A DNA stretch of 64,000 bases from assembly GCA_905365145.1 (NCBI GenBank), contig CAJPIO010000001.1, positions 248,001 through 312,000 of the forward strand. The letters run 5' to 3'. Made by a program: the position numbers and the translations under genes. Below, piece after piece: positions 61,834-64,000 of the stretch. The stretch's first letter is position 1, and each line of letters starts with the position of its first letter. The notes below the pieces were generated by a model. That model searched no databases. It saw only the letters and a list, made by a program, of their open reading frames with translations, and had not been told where the DNA came from. The stretch is from Candidatus Saccharimonadota bacterium (lineage in GTDB: Bacteria; Patescibacteriota; Saccharimonadia; Saccharimonadales; Saccharimonadaceae).

Positions 61834-63096
61834 CTATTCTTCTTCAAGTACTTGATGTGATGAAATTAAACTTTCGTATAATTCAACCATCTTTTTAGCC
61901 ATCGCCGTCGAATCAAACTTCTTGGCAACGCTCAACGCGCCGCGCGACAACTCCTCGATTTTCTCTGGGTGCGCGAATAAATCATTAAATACTTTTGCGA
62001 AATCTTCGCCCTCAATACCTTTAGTCAAGACAGCGTTATTCTTAGTCAAAGCCTCGGTCATCCGTTCGTCGCAGTAAACAATCGGCAAACCGCTAGCCGC
62101 CGCCTCCAAGAAAGTCATTGGCTGGTTATCAAAATGATACGACGCCAGCGAGAACACGTCAGCTTGCTTGAGCATCGCCGCTACCTCGTCGCCCGAACGC
62201 ATACCAGCGAAAATTACTCGATCGCCGACGCCCAACTCCTCAACGCGCTGCCGCAATTCCTCCTCGTACGGACCGCCGCCAACCAAGACCAGCTTGACTT
62301 TTTTATCGCGGATATGCGGCATAGCCTCAATCAAAGTTCGCTGGCGCTTCTCTGGGCTTAGCCGCGCCACCGAAATAATGAACTTTTCACCCGGACGCTT
62401 TTCAATTGGCGAATCAGCCGCCGACGCTTTTTTATAGCGCTTGGTGTCGATACCGTTCGGGAAAACGTAGCATGGCACCGTCAAGCCGCCATCTTCGATC
62501 AGCATCCGCTCAAGGTGTTTCGACGGCGCAATACAAGCATCGCACTTATTAGCAAACGCCGCCATCAGCCGCCAGCCCTGGCGCGACATGATATCTTTGA
62601 TAGTACTTTTGCTCATTGAGCGCAACTGCTCGCGTGAGGCTTTCGGCAAAATCGGCCTTGTTCTCAGCACTACCGGAAACGCCGCTGTCGCCGCAATCAA
62701 GCCGGAAGTCACCATAAACGGATAATCATTAACTAATTCAACATAAAGCGTGTGAATGGTCGTCACATGCGGTATGTTCTGCCGCTTAGCCACGCTGTGC
62801 GCCAGTACGCCCATATAAAATTGCATTTGGCTATGCACGATATCGAACTGGTATTCATCTAGTTTCCTGGCTAGGCCAGGGTAAATAACCGCCATTTCAC
62901 GCTTATCAAAAACATAATTCTTGGCTGATGGCAAGCGAATGACGTGATCGTCGTGGTCTTCGTAGCCTTCGCATTTTGGCGCTACCACGAAAACCTCATG
63001 CCCAAGCGATTCCAAGGCCTGTTTATAGTTCAAAGTCGATGTTGCCACGCCATGGACTGAGGGCAGGTAATCGTCAATAAAAAAAGCGATTCTCAT
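61834..63096 (-). CDS. GT4-family glycosyltransferase
   Basis: The 420-aa GT-B protein begins MRIAFFIDDYLPSVHGVATSTLNYKQALESLGHEVFVVAP, has IHTLYVELVNDYPFM, and in the C-terminal half FIISVARLSPEKRQRTLIEAM and DVFSLASYHFDNQPMTFLEAAASGLPIVYC, the E-x7-E-type motif of GT4. It resembles diacylglycerol glucosyltransferases and PimB-like mannosyltransferases; the substrate is not settled. TATAAT and AAGGAGAG lie within 10 nt of its ATG. Confidence 0.9.
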   Translation of the reverse strand: MRIAFFIDDYLPSVHGVATSTLNYKQALESLGHEVFVVAPKCEGYEDHDDHVIRLPSAKNYVFDKREMAVIYPGLARKLDEYQFDIVHSQMQFYMGVLAHSVAKRQNIPHVTTIHTLYVELVNDYPFMVTSGLIAATAAFPVVLRTRPILPKASREQLRSMSKSTIKDIMSRQGWRLMAAFANKCDACIAPSKHLERMLIEDGGLTVPCYVFPNGIDTKRYKKASAADSPIEKRPGEKFIISVARLSPEKRQRTLIEAMPHIRDKKVKLVLVGGGPYEEELRQRVEELGVGDRVIFAGMRSGDEVAAMLKQADVFSLASYHFDNQPMTFLEAAASGLPIVYCDERMTEALTKNNAVLTKGIEGEDFAKVFNDLFAHPEKIEELSRGALSVAKKFDSTAMAKKMVELYESLISSHQVLEEE

Positions 63097-63155
63097 AACT
63101 CTCCTTATTATACCACACGCGCCAACCCCAGAGACAAGAGGTAGAGCACAGCTCT

Positions 63156-63986
63156 TTAGCTATCCGGATAGGATTCAACTGCTTCGAACTGCAAAATATG
63201 GCCAGCTGACGGGGCGCTAATAATCTGCGTTTCAGGCAATAACTGGCGGATAATTCCAGGTGTTTTCGAAGTAATGATATTGTCTTTACCGCCCAGAATC
63301 ACCGTTACGCGCCGCTGGCTATCAAGCGGCACACCTTCGACGAAAGGATTTTGCTCGTACAGCATAGTAGTCAAAATTTCAGAATCACGCAAAGTCAAAT
63401 AATCCTTCTTGTAGCTCTCTGACTCACGCAGCCACTGCCAAGCTTCCTGCCGGCGGGTTTTCAACGCAAGCACAGTACGAATATTTTGGATAGGCTTGCT
63501 GTTGTAGATGTACCAACCAGGCTTTTCAGGAAAATTATTAGACAACCTTTGCAACATATTTGCAAGATGAGTAGTGTCTGGCGTCGGACAAGCCATAACA
63601 ATTTTCGCCGCCGCCGGAACTCTGCCAGTGCGCAGCGCATGATAAATTATCGATGACGAAAACGAATTACTGACAATCAAATCTGGCGTTCGGCCGATTT
63701 GCGCCAGAACTTTAGTAAACCAATCGCCCAGATCTTCATAGCTTTCCAGGGACGGGCGCACCGAGCCGCCATGTCCTGGTAAATCTATCGCGTACACGGC
63801 ATAGCCAAAATTAACGTACCGCTTGGCTAGCGGCATCATGTCTATTTTGCCACCAGTCACGCCGTGGAGCAGAATCGCAGTTTTATCGGCGCCAGTATTA
63901 CACTCAAGCCAGCAAACTCCGTCGACTGTCTGGTCCCGGCAGCCTAATTCATCGTATAATTCTCTCAAAGTTGGAATTTCAGACAT
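63156..63986 (-). CDS. Alpha/beta-hydrolase (lysophospholipase-like)
   Basis: The 276-aa protein has ILLHGVTGG (oxyanion loop, about 38-46), YAIDLPGHGGSVRP, a nucleophile elbow in VSNSFSSSI (serine), a late aspartate in LGGKDNI and the histidine in AGHILQF. It hydrolyses an ester or similar bond; substrate unknown. The elbow SNSFS is atypical (GxSxG expected). TATAAT on the minus strand is 6 nt upstream. Confidence 0.85.
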   Translation of the reverse strand: MSEIPTLRELYDELGCRDQTVDGVCWLECNTGADKTAILLHGVTGGKIDMMPLAKRYVNFGYAVYAIDLPGHGGSVRPSLESYEDLGDWFTKVLAQIGRTPDLIVSNSFSSSIIYHALRTGRVPAAAKIVMACPTPDTTHLANMLQRLSNNFPEKPGWYIYNSKPIQNIRTVLALKTRRQEAWQWLRESESYKKDYLTLRDSEILTTMLYEQNPFVEGVPLDSQRRVTVILGGKDNIITSKTPGIIRQLLPETQIISAPSAGHILQFEAVESYPDS

Positions 63987-63992
63987 AATACC

Positions 63993-63998
63993 ATTATA
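63993..63998 (-). promoter_or_regulatory. -10 box of the alpha/beta-hydrolase gene (leaderless)
   Basis: ATTATA on the plus strand reads TATAAT on the minus strand and ends 6 nt before the ATG at 63986. Confidence 0.6.
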
Positions 63999-64000
63999 CT

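Overview
The window looks like the core chromosome of a CPR bacterium, most probably Candidatus Saccharibacteria (TM7). The reasons are: a ribosomal super-operon without rpsJ, rpmD, adk and map; zinc-free (Cys-less) forms of S4, S14, L33 and L36; compact spacing; and many genes whose -10 box lies only 6-7 nt before the start codon, which predicts leaderless mRNAs. UGA ends several genes (for example holB and the ABC ATPase), so the code is standard and not the Gly-UGA code of Absconditabacteria and Gracilibacteria. The assignment rests on reading proteins and gene order, not on a database search.

Layout. 1-1936: a nucleotide house-cleaning pair (MazG-like/DUF1653 fusion and a HAM1/RdgB-like pyrophosphatase) and a membrane protein. 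1949-8792: first ribosomal block (L3 to S8) with a strong promoter and terminator. 8805-14999: P-type ATPase, an unknown protein and a UvrD-like helicase-nuclease. 15028-15857: the most unusual segment, a GC-rich stretch of about 800 nt with its own consensus promoter, at least twelve hairpins, an internal tRNA-like module and a strong intrinsic terminator; I read it as a large structured non-coding RNA of unknown class. 15876-17758: tRNA-dihydrouridine synthase and two overlapping unknown genes. 17875-24402 (minus): complete F1Fo ATP synthase operon. 24458-26836: small accessory genes, two Nudix hydrolases and a broken CYTH gene. 26855-34808: the rest of the ribosomal super-operon (L6 to S9) with secY, infA and rpoA. 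35077-41858: ABC exporter, trpS, pseudouridine synthase, holB and a TPR protein. 41929-42693: three tRNAs with encoded CCA. 43209-46214: alkylation repair, SGNH hydrolase, nitroreductase, TrmH-like methylase and L33. 46249-51368 (minus): an alpha-glucan operon (glycosyltransferase, GH57, GH15, unknown). 51540-57449: MscS, tRNA-Trp, kinase, metallopeptidase, histidine kinase, secE-nusG-rplK and tRNA-Pro. 57553-64000: membrane protein, VanY peptidase, ABC-F ATPase, smpB, glycosyltransferase and hydrolase.

How it works together. Most of the window is translation, protein secretion (secY, secE) and energy conversion. Accessory functions are nucleotide sanitation, small-molecule stress responses and glucan storage or use. 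I saw no CRISPR array, insertion sequence or complete prophage.
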